64,000 bases of DNA from Streptomyces tauricus (GTDB taxonomy: Bacteria; Actinomycetota; Actinomycetes; Streptomycetales; Streptomycetaceae). Shown here piece after piece: positions 33,794 through 45,200 of the stretch (its first letter is position 1; each line of letters begins with the position of its first letter). The DNA is taken from assembly GCF_014650955.1 (NCBI RefSeq), contig NZ_BMVY01000003.1:124001-188000 (forward strand), given 5' to 3'. Made by a program: the position numbers and the translations under genes. Below the pieces are notes generated by a model. The model worked only from the letters and a program-made list of their open reading frames with translations. It had not been told where the DNA came from and searched no databases.

Positions 33794-35782
33794 TCACCCC
33801 GCCTTGGGCGCCGGCACCTTCGCCGCGAACTGCCCGGCCTGCAGCCCGTACAGCTCGGCGTAGACGCCGCCCGTGGAGAGGAGCTCGTCCGGAGTGCCGG
33901 ATTCCACGAGACGGCCCTGGTCGAGGACATGCACCAGATCGGCGTGGCGCACCGACGCCAGCCGGTGCGTGATGAGGATGACCGTCTGACCGGTACCCGC
34001 CAGGGCCCGGATCTTCTCGAAGACCTCCAGTTCGGCGCGCGCGTCGAGGGCCGCCGTCGGCTCGTCCACGACCAGGATCGCGCCCCGCCGGTACGCCGCC
34101 CGCGCGATACCGAGCCGCTGCCACTGGCCGCCCGACAGCTCGTGCCCGCCGCTGAACATCCGGGCCAGCAGCGTGTCGAGGCCCCGCGGCAGATCCGCCA
34201 CCACGTCCTCGGCGCCGGCCTCCGCGACGGACGCGTCCAGCCGCTCGTCGGTCAGCGGCGCAGAGGCCCGGCCGATCGCGACGTTCACCCGGGCCGTGAA
34301 CGGCCACCGCTTGAAGTCCTGTGCCACCATCGCGATCCGCTCCGCAAGCTGATGCCGGTCGGCGGTCGCCGCGTCCACGCCGTCCCACAGGATCCGGCCG
34401 CGCTGCGGGGCGTACAGGCCCGACAGCAGCTTGACCAGGGTGGTCTTGCCGGAACCGTTCTCCCCGACGAGTGCCACGATCTTGCCGAGCGGCACGCTGA
34501 GCGTCAGGTCCGACAGCGCGGGCCGGGCCGCGCTGCCCGGATACGTGAACGTGACGTTCTCGAAGCGGATCTCGCGCGGCTCCTCGGGCAGTGCGGCGCC
34601 GCCGAGCGGGATCGTGCGCTCGGCGGCCTCCGTGTGCAGGCGTTGCAGATCGCCGACGAACAGGGCCTCCTCGTGGAGGGTGTTGACCTCCAGGACGAGT
34701 GTGTCGAGGTTCGCCGAACCGGTCCGGATCGCGATGACCGCCGTGCCCGCCACGGACAGGGCCATCGCCCCGGCCAGCAGCAGCCCGCCGAGCGTCGCGT
34801 ACGTCGCCACGGTGGCCAGGCCCGTCCAGGCGGCCGCGATCAGGCCGGTCCGGGCCTCCAGACGGGCGAGCCGGGCCTGTTCGGCCTCGGCGGCCTCCGA
34901 CATCGAGCGGAAGTGCCGCAGCAGGAACGGGCCCACGCCGTGGACGCGGATCTCCGGCGCGGCGGCGGGCTCCGTGAGCAGGTTGCCGATCAGCCGGCCG
35001 GCGCGGGCGTGCTGCACCCAGGCGTGCCACGACGCGTACCGGCGCCGGGCGATGGTCAGCGCGCTCCAGGCGCTCGGCAGCGTCATCGTCATCAGCAGGG
35101 GCAGCAGCGCCGGATGCAGCACGGTGAGGACGCCGGCCGCCGCGATCAGCGAGATCATCGCGTTCACCACACGGGTGGCGATCCCGATCATGCGCCGGGC
35201 GGACGAGGCACCGTACTGCGCGGTGTCGAGCAGCTTGTGGAACGCCTCGTCCTCGATCGCCGACAGTTCGACCGTCGCGGCCCGTTCCAGATACAGCTCC
35301 GTCGCGACGCGCTCCACCTTCGGTTCGAGCCGGCCGGTCGCGTACGTCGAGGCGCCCCGCAGCAGGGCGGCGAGGAGGGTCACCACGGCGACCGTGACGA
35401 GCGCGGGTGCCGCGTCGCGCAGCCGGTCCGCGACCGGGCCGCTCGCCATCAGGCGGCCCAGGACGCTGTTGACCGCCAGCAGACTCACCGCCTGCGCCAG
35501 ACCGCGGCCCACCTCCGCGCACAGCACGGTCCGCGCGGCCTGGCGGTCCGCCTGCCACGCCAGCCGGAAACTGAGCGCGAGCAGTGCGGGCAGCCGCGTC
35601 ACCATGGCGCGGAAGTTCAGCTCCATGAACGCGTCCGAGTGCTGCGACCAGCCCATGTCGTAGCGCAGCGGACCGCCGAAGAGCAGCCGCTCGGACTCGG
35701 AGGGCTCGGGCCCGTCCGCACCGGGTTCCGTACTGTCGGACGTGATCCTTTTCGACGGTCCCGCCGACTCAGCAGACGCCAT
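33794..35782 (-). CDS. ABC transporter, fused membrane and ATPase domains
   Basis: 662-aa exporter half-transporter. A membrane domain with about six segments runs from 70 to 370, followed by an ATPase domain: Walker A GENGSGKTTL near 450, Q-loop MVAQDFKRW, signature LSGGQWQR near 555, Walker B ILVVDEPTAALD and H-loop ILITHRLAS. Type I exporters move lipids, peptides or drugs outward as dimers. The start is the ATG at 35782 with GGGGAGG at 6 bp; longer readings lack a ribosome binding site. No partner gene is adjacent, so a homodimer is likely. Confidence 0.93.
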   Translation of the reverse strand: MASAESAGPSKRITSDSTEPGADGPEPSESERLLFGGPLRYDMGWSQHSDAFMELNFRAMVTRLPALLALSFRLAWQADRQAARTVLCAEVGRGLAQAVSLLAVNSVLGRLMASGPVADRLRDAAPALVTVAVVTLLAALLRGASTYATGRLEPKVERVATELYLERAATVELSAIEDEAFHKLLDTAQYGASSARRMIGIATRVVNAMISLIAAAGVLTVLHPALLPLLMTMTLPSAWSALTIARRRYASWHAWVQHARAGRLIGNLLTEPAAAPEIRVHGVGPFLLRHFRSMSEAAEAEQARLARLEARTGLIAAAWTGLATVATYATLGGLLLAGAMALSVAGTAVIAIRTGSANLDTLVLEVNTLHEEALFVGDLQRLHTEAAERTIPLGGAALPEEPREIRFENVTFTYPGSAARPALSDLTLSVPLGKIVALVGENGSGKTTLVKLLSGLYAPQRGRILWDGVDAATADRHQLAERIAMVAQDFKRWPFTARVNVAIGRASAPLTDERLDASVAEAGAEDVVADLPRGLDTLLARMFSGGHELSGGQWQRLGIARAAYRRGAILVVDEPTAALDARAELEVFEKIRALAGTGQTVILITHRLASVRHADLVHVLDQGRLVESGTPDELLSTGGVYAELYGLQAGQFAAKVPAPKAG

Positions 35783-36123
35783 CGATGACCTCCCCGATCG
35801 TGGGCGAACGGCCACTATCGCGGCGCCGGGCGCTCTCGGGCAGGGCGCGCGCCCGCTCCGGCACGGCGTATCCGGAGCACGCCCGGCGCTTGGGGCCGCG
35901 CGATGTGCCATGCCCTGGAACGCGTGCTTCCACGCACCGCCCAACCGAGGAATGACCGCGGCGAACGTACGGTTCGGGTGTGGGGCGGCCGACCAGGATG
36001 CCGGCCGGGGCACCAGCCGGCACGTCGGCCTGGCTGAGAGGCCGCGCGCCTGTCAGCCCGTACGGGATCAGGTCGTACGGATCAGCCCGTACGGATCACG
36101 TCGCACGGAGCGCGTCGTACGGA
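35783..36123. other. 341-bp intergenic region upstream of the ABC exporter
   Basis: I see no gene with a believable start here. It should carry the promoter of the minus-strand ABC gene. The right-hand end is taken up by five copies of a 14-bp repeat that runs into the stop codon of the next minus-strand gene. Confidence 0.5.
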
Positions 36124-36129
36124 TCAGGC
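36059..36129. repeat. 14-bp tandem repeat, five copies
   Basis: Units start at 36059 (15 bp), 36074, 36088, 36102 and 36116, with consensus CGTACGGATCAGG. The fourth is degenerate. The last unit contains the stop codon (36124-36126) of the minus-strand hypothetical gene. Confidence 0.85.
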
Positions 36130-36576
36130 GCTGATCGGCCGGGACCAGGCCGGTGGTGTTCCGGTCACCCGGCACAGGGCCAGGTAGAGGGGGATCGGCG
36201 GGGTGTACGGCAGCGTGCCGTCCGGCGTGTGGATCAGCCCGGGGAACGTGGGCGAGGCGGGAACGAGCGCTCCCGTGGCGTAGTGCGCGGGCGACGGCCA
36301 TTCCAGGGCGACGTCCGAGTCGGAGGGCACGAGCCACCACCAGTGCGTGCTGTCGGCGTACACACAGCCGACGCGCGGCAGCCGGGGCATCAGCAGCGGG
36401 CCGAGTCTCGCGGGCATCGCCACCGCGTCACAGCCCAGCGGGGCCTGCATCCCCTCCGGGACCGCCAGCGGGCGCGTAGCGCCCGGGCCCGAAGCCGTCC
36501 GGCCGCGCTCGATGCGTACCAGCGTGTTCAGGTTCAGCACCCTTGGCGTACCGGCCGAGGTAGCCCTCACACCCAT
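36124..36576 (-). CDS. Hypothetical protein of whiJ-like cassette
   Basis: 150-aa soluble protein containing RVLNLNTLVRIERGR, a hydrophobic/aromatic patch THWWWLVPSDSD near the middle, and a Pro-rich C-terminus. It lies downstream of the HATPase gene on the same strand. Short proteins of this kind often accompany HATPase/HTH/DUF397 cassettes in Streptomyces. No domain was recognised, and the function is unknown. Confidence 0.72.
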   Translation of the reverse strand: MGVRATSAGTPRVLNLNTLVRIERGRTASGPGATRPLAVPEGMQAPLGCDAVAMPARLGPLLMPRLPRVGCVYADSTHWWWLVPSDSDVALEWPSPAHYATGALVPASPTFPGLIHTPDGTLPYTPPIPLYLALCRVTGTPPAWSRPISA

Positions 36577-36605
36577 TCAGCCCCCGCTCGTGTTCCCAAT
36601 GTCTT

Positions 36606-36643
36606 CGGTCCCGTTCGGGTCGGTCGGTCCCGTTCGGGTCGGT
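36606..36643. repeat. 19-bp direct repeat, two perfect copies
   Basis: CGGTCCCGTTCGGGTCGGT occurs at 36606-36624 and again at 36625-36643, followed by degenerate GGTTCGGTC copies. It fills the gap between the HATPase stop and the hypothetical gene start. Confidence 0.85.
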
Positions 36644-36702
36644 TCGGTCGCTCTGGTTCGGTCGGTCCGGCTTTGTCCGGCCGGGAACTGTGACGATTCA
36701 GG

Positions 36703-37302
36703 TCAGAACCATTCGTTCCCGGCCGGGGGTATGTGCACCCCCGCCGGCGAGGAGCCGGCTGGGGCCGGCCGGCTCCTCGCACTCCAGCCCAGGTCCGACC
36801 GCGGCTCGACGCCGTTGTTCGCCGTCCGCGGCAGTTCCGCCCAGACCAGCAGTCCGGGACCGGTTTCCTGGGCGCCCCAGGCAGTGCACATCGCCGCCAC
36901 GAGAAGCAGTCCCCTCCCATGCTCCTCATCGGGACGCTGTGGCGACGGGTGGGGCTCACCCGGCGCACATCCCTCGTCACGGACGGCTATCCGGACCAGG
37001 TCCTCGCCGTCGTGCAGCTCGCACACCACATGGCGGCTCGCCGTGTGCACGATGGCGTTGGTGACCAGTTCGGAGACGACGAGCTCTGCCGTGTCGCAGG
37101 TGTCCTCGCAGACCGCCCAGCCCGAGAGTCGGGCCCGCGTCAGGTGCCGGGCCTGTGCTGCTGAGCCCGGATGTGCGGCCAGCTCGAAGCGGAACCGGCG
37201 CTCGGCCGCCGTCTCGGGGCGTACCCCGGCGGTGGCGGTAAGACGGTCTCGGTTCACGGCTGCGGCTGTTCCTAACGGCGCGGACGGAATCACGCTTGCC
37301 AC
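36703..37302 (-). CDS. ATP-binding protein, anti-sigma (RsbW-like) HATPase
   Basis: 199-aa protein with a GHKL ATPase domain: N-box ELVVSELVTNAIVHTAS near 80-95, G1 box VRDEGCAPGEP and G2 box EEHGRGLLLV. Stand-alone proteins like this resemble anti-sigma kinases (RsbW/SpoIIAB) and the AbaA-associated ATPase of whiJ-like clusters. I start at the GTG at 37302 (GGGGAG at 5 bp). It is divergent from the HTH gene, and the two probably share control. Confidence 0.88.
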   Translation of the reverse strand: MASVIPSAPLGTAAAVNRDRLTATAGVRPETAAERRFRFELAAHPGSAAQARHLTRARLSGWAVCEDTCDTAELVVSELVTNAIVHTASRHVVCELHDGEDLVRIAVRDEGCAPGEPHPSPQRPDEEHGRGLLLVAAMCTAWGAQETGPGLLVWAELPRTANNGVEPRSDLGWSARSRPAPAGSSPAGVHIPPAGNEWF

Positions 37303-37480
37303 TATCTCCCCGTCGTGAACACTTGGCAAGTGTCACTCTGAAAATTGCAGAGTGCAGTGTTCTGAGCGGTATGGCCATGGCACACTGCTCGCAACAGCAC
37401 GTGGCGCGGCGTCAGTTGGGTACCCGTACGGGGCCCGAACGGGCGCCGCCCCGGCTGTCTGGACAAAAGTGGAGGTGGAC

Positions 37481-38341
37481 GTGAGCGAGCCGCGGTCCGC
37501 GCCGACGGTCGGGCAGGTCGTCCTCGGACGGCGCCTGCTGGACCTGCGGGAACGCGCGGGGCTCAAGCGTGAGGAGGCGGCGCGGATCCTGCGTGTCACC
37601 GCCGCCACCGTCCGCCGTATGGAGATGGCCGAGGTAACCCTCAAGATCCCGTACCTCCAGCTCCTGCTGAAGTCGTACGGCGTCTCCGACGACGAGGCCG
37701 ACGCCTTCGTCATGCTCGCCGAGGAGGCGAACCAGCCGGGCTGGTGGCAGCGGTTCCACGACATCCTGCCGGGCTGGTTCTCGATGTACGTCAGCCTGGA
37801 GGGCGCCGCCGCCCTCATCCGCTCGTACGAACCCCACTTCGTGCCCGGAGTCCTGCAGACCGAGGAGTACGCGCGTGGCGTCATGCAGTCCGGCGCCGTC
37901 GGCCAGACCAGACCCGAGGACATCGAGCGGCATGTGGCGCTGCGCATGCAACGCCAGGAGCTGCTGACACGTGAAGGCGCGCCCCGGTTCTGGGCGGTGA
38001 TGGACGAGACCGCCCTGCGCCGCCCGGTCGGCGGCCCCGAGGTCATGCGCGGCCAGATCGACAGACTGCTGGAAGCCACGACACTGCCCAACGTGACGCT
38101 GCAGATCGCCCCCTTCTCCTCGGGGCCGCACGCGGGCACGTACGGGCCGTTCGTGCTGTTCCGCTTTGCCATGCCCGAACTGCCGGACATGGTCTACAGC
38201 GAGTACCTGACCGGCGCCGTCTACCTGGACGCGCGTACCGAGGTGGCGACCCACCTCGAGGTCATGGACCGCATGGCGGCTCAGGCCGCCACGGCACATC
38301 GCACGAAGGAGATCCTGCTGGATCTCCGCAAGGAGCTGTGA
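37481..38341 (+). CDS. HTH (XRE) regulator with DUF5753 domain, whiJ-like
   Basis: 286-aa regulator. An XRE helix-turn-helix sits at about 20-70 (LLDLRERAGLKREEAARIL) and a DUF5753 ligand/effector-like domain at about 95-275 (PGWFSMYVSLEGAAALIRSYEP, then FVPGVLQTEEYAR). This matches the WhiJ/Scr1 type of Streptomyces regulators, usually paired with a DUF397 protein. The start is the GTG at 37481, with GGAGG 5 bp upstream. The DUF397 gene begins directly at the base after its stop, so translation is likely coupled. Confidence 0.92.
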   Translation: MSEPRSAPTVGQVVLGRRLLDLRERAGLKREEAARILRVTAATVRRMEMAEVTLKIPYLQLLLKSYGVSDDEADAFVMLAEEANQPGWWQRFHDILPGWFSMYVSLEGAAALIRSYEPHFVPGVLQTEEYARGVMQSGAVGQTRPEDIERHVALRMQRQELLTREGAPRFWAVMDETALRRPVGGPEVMRGQIDRLLEATTLPNVTLQIAPFSSGPHAGTYGPFVLFRFAMPELPDMVYSEYLTGAVYLDARTEVATHLEVMDRMAAQAATAHRTKEILLDLRKEL

Positions 38342-38605
38342 ATGGATCGCATCAAGTCCCGGATACGCCTCGCGCGGATCTACAACGGCATGCCCGCCAG
38401 GGAACTGGGCAGCGAAGGCTGGCACAAGCCGTGGAGCGGTGGGAACGGCGGCAACTGCCTGGAGGCGATGAAGCTCGCCGACGGGCGGATCGCGGTCCGT
38501 CAGTCGGCCGACCCGGACGGTCCCGCTCTCATCTACACCCCCGGCGAGATGACCGCGTTCATTCAGGGTGCCAAGGCGGGGGAGGCGGACTTCCTGCTCT
38601 CCTGA
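38342..38605 (+). CDS. DUF397 domain protein
   Basis: 87 aa. The family core is SEGWHKPWSGGNGGNCLEAMKLADGRIAVRQSADPD, seen here from residue about 24, and ends AFIQGAKAGEADFL. DUF397 proteins are small partners of WhiJ-like HTH regulators and probably antagonise them. The ATG abuts the TGA of the HTH gene with no gap. It forms a two-gene module with that regulator. Confidence 0.92.
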   Translation: MDRIKSRIRLARIYNGMPARELGSEGWHKPWSGGNGGNCLEAMKLADGRIAVRQSADPDGPALIYTPGEMTAFIQGAKAGEADFLLS

Positions 38606-38741
38606 GGCCGCCGACGAAACGGCCGGCCGGTTGTTGCAGAACCGATTCTCCTGAGTGTGGTGCGGGCGGGGCGGTCCCGTGTGGTGCGGTCCGGCGATCG
38701 GGCCCGCCGCAGCCTCCGGCACATGACACATCGCCGCCATG

Positions 38742-38783
38742 AAACCGCTTCAGAACCGGACGCCAGAAAACCGCTTCAGAACC
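38742..38783. repeat. 16-bp direct repeat at the phosphatase 3' end
   Basis: AAACCGCTTCAGAACC occurs at 38742-38757 and 38768-38783, 26 bp apart. The second copy contains the phosphatase gene's stop codon and last codons. Confidence 0.85.
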
Positions 38784-39495
38784 AGGACCACATGCGGCGT
38801 GGTGCGTCCACGAGCCGGCTGACCGCCACCACCGGCAGCGGCGGCTGCTCCGCCCGGCCCGGGCCGAGGCTCAGCGCGTAGTAGATCTGCTCGATGGACG
38901 GCGGTCCGACCGCGAGATTGCGGCGGACCGCGCCCGGCGGGGATTCCTGCCCGGCCCGCACGAGGTAGGCCGCGGCCATCGTCCCCGTCCGGCCCACCCC
39001 CGCCCCGCAGTGCACGAACACCGGCCCCGGGGCCGCTCCGACGACGCCGAGAAAGCGTCGTACCTGGTGCGGCGCCGGGGTCTGGCCGTCCCGCACGGGC
39101 AGCCGTACGACGTCCAGGCCCGCCCTGCGCGGTCCGTCGAGCTGCTCGGCGGACAGGTCCTCGGCGCGCAGGTCGATCACGGTGGTGAAGCCGAGCCGGG
39201 CCAGTTCCCGGTAGCCCGCGGGTGAGGGGGCGGCGCCGCGCCACAGCCCGCCCGCGGCGTCCACCGGCTGGAAGTGGTGGATCCCCCGCACCGGGTGGGT
39301 CCCTTCGGGCGGCGGTGTCCGCTCGCGCGCCCAGTACGACAGCGCGAGGATGCCCAGGGCGCCGGTGGCCCAGAGGGCGAGGTAGCAGAGGCCGAGGGCG
39401 GCGAGCGCGCGCGGCAGCGTCCGGCGCAGGATGCGGCGGGAACGGCTCCCGGGCAGCGTGAGGCGGGGCGGCGGAGGCGGAGCGAGGACAGCCAT
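38776..39495 (-). CDS. Membrane-anchored tyrosine/dual-specificity phosphatase
   Basis: 239 aa. One membrane segment lies at about 30-52 after a Pro/Arg-rich cytoplasmic start; the phosphatase domain follows. The Cys-phosphatase signature is HCGAGVGRTG (HCx5R) near 168-177, and a general-acid Asp may lie in VRDGQTP. It would dephosphorylate Tyr/Ser/Thr or small phosphates. It is third in a minus-strand group after the PEP-synthase-like and membrane-protein genes, 81 bp downstream of the latter. Start ATG 39495. Confidence 0.87.
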   Translation of the reverse strand: MAVLAPPPPPRLTLPGSRSRRILRRTLPRALAALGLCYLALWATGALGILALSYWARERTPPPEGTHPVRGIHHFQPVDAAGGLWRGAAPSPAGYRELARLGFTTVIDLRAEDLSAEQLDGPRRAGLDVVRLPVRDGQTPAPHQVRRFLGVVGAAPGPVFVHCGAGVGRTGTMAAAYLVRAGQESPPGAVRRNLAVGPPSIEQIYYALSLGPGRAEQPPLPVVAVSRLVDAPRRMWSWF

Positions 39496-39576
39496 GGGCG
39501 ACCCGGAGGCTCGGGGACGAGGCGCGCGTCGGCATCGTAACCCCGGACACCGACAACGGGCGGTGCCCGGAACGGC

Positions 39577-40481
39577 TCAGTCGTCGTCCGCGTCCGCGTC
39601 GCCGATACCGACCACCGTGAGATGCGTACGGTCGAGGCCGGTGTCCTCCAGGCAGCCGCGCAGGCGCATACGGTCGTGGTCGCCCAGCGCGGGCCGCACC
39701 ACTCCGGCGAAGAGGCCGTCGCCCAGTTCGCCGAGGCTGGCCCGGTTGAGCGGCACGGACGTCGAGTCCCGGCAGCGTTCCCAGAGTTGGCGCGCGGCGA
39801 GGGACTGCCGTTCGGCGGTCATGTCCGCGCCGCGCATGTCGACCCGCAGGAGCAGGGAGGTCGCCTCGGAGTCCGACGCCTCCTCCTCGCGGGTCTGCGT
39901 GAGGTCGGCGAGCCCGACGACGAGCGCCGCCAGCAACGCGCTCCCGACCACGCCCGCCGCGAGGACGCGCAGGGTGCGGGCGCGGTCCGGCCGGGCGCCG
40001 GGCGGCGGCAGGTCGTCGAGGTCCGTACCGCCGTCCGGATCGGGGGCGGCCAGGACGGAGAGGCGCCCGGCCAGCCGCCGTTCCGCCGTGGGCCTGGCCG
40101 TGGCGGCCGCGATCCGCTGCACCAGCCAGGCGAGGCCGGAAAGCAGCACACCGGTGACCATCAGGACCGGTACGAAGACGTAGGTGGGGCTCGCCGGCTC
40201 GTCGTCCAGCCAGCGGAACCGGTCCCCGCCCGTACCCGCCGGTGCCTCCTTCTCCCGCAACCGCGCGAGCACGTCCTCCTGGCGCCGGTCGGCGTCGCGC
40301 ATGCGCTCCTCGATCCGCGCGAGCCGCCCGAGCAGCACGATCCCGAGGAGCAGCACCTCGACGACGAGCAGCAACACCCCGCACAGAATGGCTCGTTGCC
40401 ACTGCCACCGGTACAGATAGACGACGACGTACGTACCGGCGCCGGCGGCCGCCGCACCCCCGAAGAAGTAGGCGACGCGCC

Positions 40482-40485
<4 letters not shown>
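39577..40485 (-). CDS. Hypothetical membrane protein
   Basis: 302 aa with membrane segments at about 8-25, 33-52, 105-128 and 175-197, a charged coiled region between the second and third (ARIEERMRDADRRQEDVLARL), and an acidic C-terminal domain ending ADADDD. I recognise no family. The start GTG at 40485 overlaps the stop of the upstream PEP-synthase-like gene as GTGA, so the two are translationally coupled and likely cooperate. Confidence 0.75.
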
Positions 40486-42839
<2,354 letters not shown>

Positions 42840-43085
42840 CGAGCACCCTCCAGGACCGACCGCCAACAGGGGGGACGCGCGGGGGTGGCCCTGCGCCTGA
42901 CGGCGGAACGAAGGATGGGGGCGGGTTCCTGCCGGACCGACCGGTAGAACGGCCGCGCCAACAACGCGCCTCCTGAGACGATGATCCCACCGCGTGTTGT
43001 CATGCACGCCGGCCCAGGGTCACCTTCCGGCCACCCGCCCGCCCTCCATCCGTACGGCGGCGGTGTGTGCCCTCTCAGGAAGGGC

Positions 43086-44495
43086 CTACGGAGGTGGCAA
43101 CGCGGCGCACAACGCGTTCAGCGCGGCTCCGTAGGCGTGCTCCGCCGGCGTGGCATAGCCCACGACAAGGCCGTCCGGCGTGGTCATCGCCGCCTCCGGG
43201 TGCCGGAACTCCGCGAGCCCGTCCAGCGAGAGCCCCTGCCACACGGCGGCCTTCACCGCGGACCGCTCGCTGCCGGGCGGCAACCGCAGCACCGCGTGGA
43301 GCCCGGCCGCGATCCCGGTGACCTCGACATGCGGTGCCTGCGCGGCGAGCGCCTCGACCAGCCGGTCCCGCCGCCTTCGGTACCGCTGCCGCATCCGCCG
43401 TACATGACGGTCGTACGAGCCCGACTCGACGAAGTCCGCGAGCGTCAACTGGTCCAGGACGCTCGCCCACGCCTCCCGCTCGCCCTTGACCGCCAGCACG
43501 TCGTCGACGTACTGCTCGGGAAGGACCATCCAGCCCAGTCGCAACGCGGGTGACAGGCTCTTGCTGACCGAACCGATGTGGACGACCCGTTCCGGATCCA
43601 GGCCCTGCAAGGCTCCGACGGGCTTGCGGTCGTAACGGAACTCCCCGTCGTAGTCGTCCTCCAGAATCACCCCTCCACGCGCGCGTGCCCAGTCGATCAC
43701 TGCGGCACGCCGTGCGGGATGCAACGGCCCGCCGGTCGGGAACTGATGCGCGGGCGTGAGCAGCACCGCCCGCTCCCTGCCGAGATCACCGACCCGGGCA
43801 CCGTCCTCGTCGAGGTCCAGTGGGACGGTCCGTACCCCCGCCGCCGCAAGCAGCTCGCGGTGGAAGGGGAGCCCGTACGACTCGACGGCCAGGGAGCCCC
43901 GCAGAACCGCGGGGAAGAGCAGCCGCAGAGCGTGCGCGAACCCCGAACAGATCACGATCCGTCCCGGCTCGGTACGGACCCCACGCGCGCGTGCCAGGTA
44001 CTCCGTGAGCGCCTCCCGTAGCTCGGGCCGCCCCGCGGGATCGCCGGGTCCGAACGCCTCCGCGGGGGCGCGCTGAAGAGCCCGCCGGTACGAGGCGAGC
44101 CAGGCGGTACGCGGGAACGCCGACGCGTCCGGGGTGCCCTGCCGCAGGTCGTGCCGCGGCCCACGCGCGCGTGGAGGTGCCTTCTTGGGTACGCGGGCCC
44201 GGGCCCCCAGCGGTTCGGCGCGCTCGGCGACCCGGGTGCCCGAGCCCTGGCGCGCCGTGAGCCAGCCCTCCGCGACCAGCTCGGCGTACGCGTCGGCCAC
44301 CGTGTTGCGCACGACTCCGAGGTCGGCGGCGAGCGAACGGTACGGAGGAAGGCGGGTGCCCGGAGCGAGCCGCCCGCTGCGGATCGCCTCGCGCAGCGCC
44401 CGGGTCAGGGCGGCACGACGGCCACCCGGACCGGACAGCTCCAGATGCAGGTCGGCGCCGATGCGCTCCGCGGAATTGACCCATGAATCAGCCAC
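43086..44495 (-). CDS. MocR/PdxR-type GntR-aminotransferase regulator
   Basis: 469 aa. An N-terminal GntR winged HTH (about 25-90: [21 protein letters not shown]) is fused to a fold-type I aminotransferase domain (about 115-465). The PLP lysine lies in [17 protein letters not shown] and the PLP-contact Asp in [13 protein letters not shown]. MocR proteins sense PLP or amino-substrate adducts. It is divergent from the AhpD-like gene, 47 bp away, which is the likely target besides itself. Start GTG 44495. Confidence 0.92.
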   Translation of the reverse strand: MADSWVNSAERIGADLHLELSGPGGRRAALTRALREAIRSGRLAPGTRLPPYRSLAADLGVVRNTVADAYAELVAEGWLTARQGSGTRVAERAEPLGARARVPKKAPPRARGPRHDLRQGTPDASAFPRTAWLASYRRALQRAPAEAFGPGDPAGRPELREALTEYLARARGVRTEPGRIVICSGFAHALRLLFPAVLRGSLAVESYGLPFHRELLAAAGVRTVPLDLDEDGARVGDLGRERAVLLTPAHQFPTGGPLHPARRAAVIDWARARGGVILEDDYDGEFRYDRKPVGALQGLDPERVVHIGSVSKSLSPALRLGWMVLPEQYVDDVLAVKGEREAWASVLDQLTLADFVESGSYDRHVRRMRQRYRRRRDRLVEALAAQAPHVEVTGIAAGLHAVLRLPPGSERSAVKAAVWQGLSLDGLAEFRHPEAAMTTPDGLVVGYATPAEHAYGAALNALCAALPPP

Positions 44496-44504
44496 AAAAG
44501 TGCA

Positions 44505-44532
44505 CCCTACTGAGGGTCGCCATCCCTCATAG
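44505..44532. promoter_or_regulatory. Candidate MocR operator
   Basis: TGAGGG (44511-44516), 7 bp, CCCTCA (44524-44529), with flanking CTA and TAG outside. An overlapping ACCCT/AGGGT inverted repeat is at 44504-44517. It sits between the divergent MocR and AhpD-like genes. Confidence 0.5.
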
Positions 44533-44542
44533 ACTCATATGC

Positions 44543-45097
44543 ATGACGACGAAAACGACGAACACGATGAACACGACGAACGAGAGGAACGCGAGCACGG
44601 CTGGTGTGGCTGAGGCGGTTGGGGCGGCTGGGGCCTCCGGGGTGGCCGAAAATGTCCGCCTCGACTTCGCGAAGTCCGCCCCCAAGGTCTTCCGCGCCCT
44701 GATCGGCTTCGACGCCGCGGCCCGCGAAGGGCTCGACCCGGCCCTCGTCGAACTGATCCAGATACGCGCCTCGCATCTCAACCACTGCGCGTACTGCCTC
44801 CACATGCACACCAACGACGCCCGCAAGGCCGGCGAGAGCGAGGACCGGCTGCACATGGTCGCGGTGTGGCGCGAGGCCCCGCACTTCTTCTCCGCGCGGG
44901 AGCGGGCGGCCCTCGCGCTGACGGAGGCGGTCACCCTGGTCGCGGCCGACGGTGTACCGGACGACGTCTACGCCGAGGCCGCCGCGCACTTCGACGACCG
45001 GGAACTGGCCCAGACCCTGGCCCTGATCTTCGCGATCAACACCTGGAACCGCGTCGCCCTGTCGACGGCGAAGAGGGCGGGCACGGACCAGCGCTGA
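44543..45097 (+). CDS. Carboxymuconolactone decarboxylase (AhpD-like) family protein
   Basis: 184 aa. The CMD core contains the redox CxxC with a following His, NHCAYCLHMHTNDARKAGE near 90-108, as in AhpD-type alkylhydroperoxidases, so a peroxidase or disulfide role is likelier than lactone chemistry. The N-terminus is Thr/Asn-rich and then Ala/Gly-rich. Start ATG 44543; with only 47 bp to the divergent gene, the transcript may be short-leadered. A terminator follows. Confidence 0.88.
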   Translation: MTTKTTNTMNTTNERNASTAGVAEAVGAAGASGVAENVRLDFAKSAPKVFRALIGFDAAAREGLDPALVELIQIRASHLNHCAYCLHMHTNDARKAGESEDRLHMVAVWREAPHFFSARERAALALTEAVTLVAADGVPDDVYAEAAAHFDDRELAQTLALIFAINTWNRVALSTAKRAGTDQR

Positions 45098-45130
45098 ACG
45101 CCGCCGGGGGAGGGGCGCACCGAGCCGGCG

Positions 45131-45160
45131 CCCGTCCCGGCGAGGGCCTGCCGGGGCGGG
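45131..45160 (+). terminator. Terminator between convergent AhpD-like and gltD genes
   Basis: 11-bp stem with one U-G wobble (45131-45141 with 45150-45160), 8-nt loop, 33 bp after the stop. Confidence 0.78.
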
Positions 45161-45200
45161 GGACAAAGGCGGGACGGAGGCGGGCCCGTGCGAACGCAGG

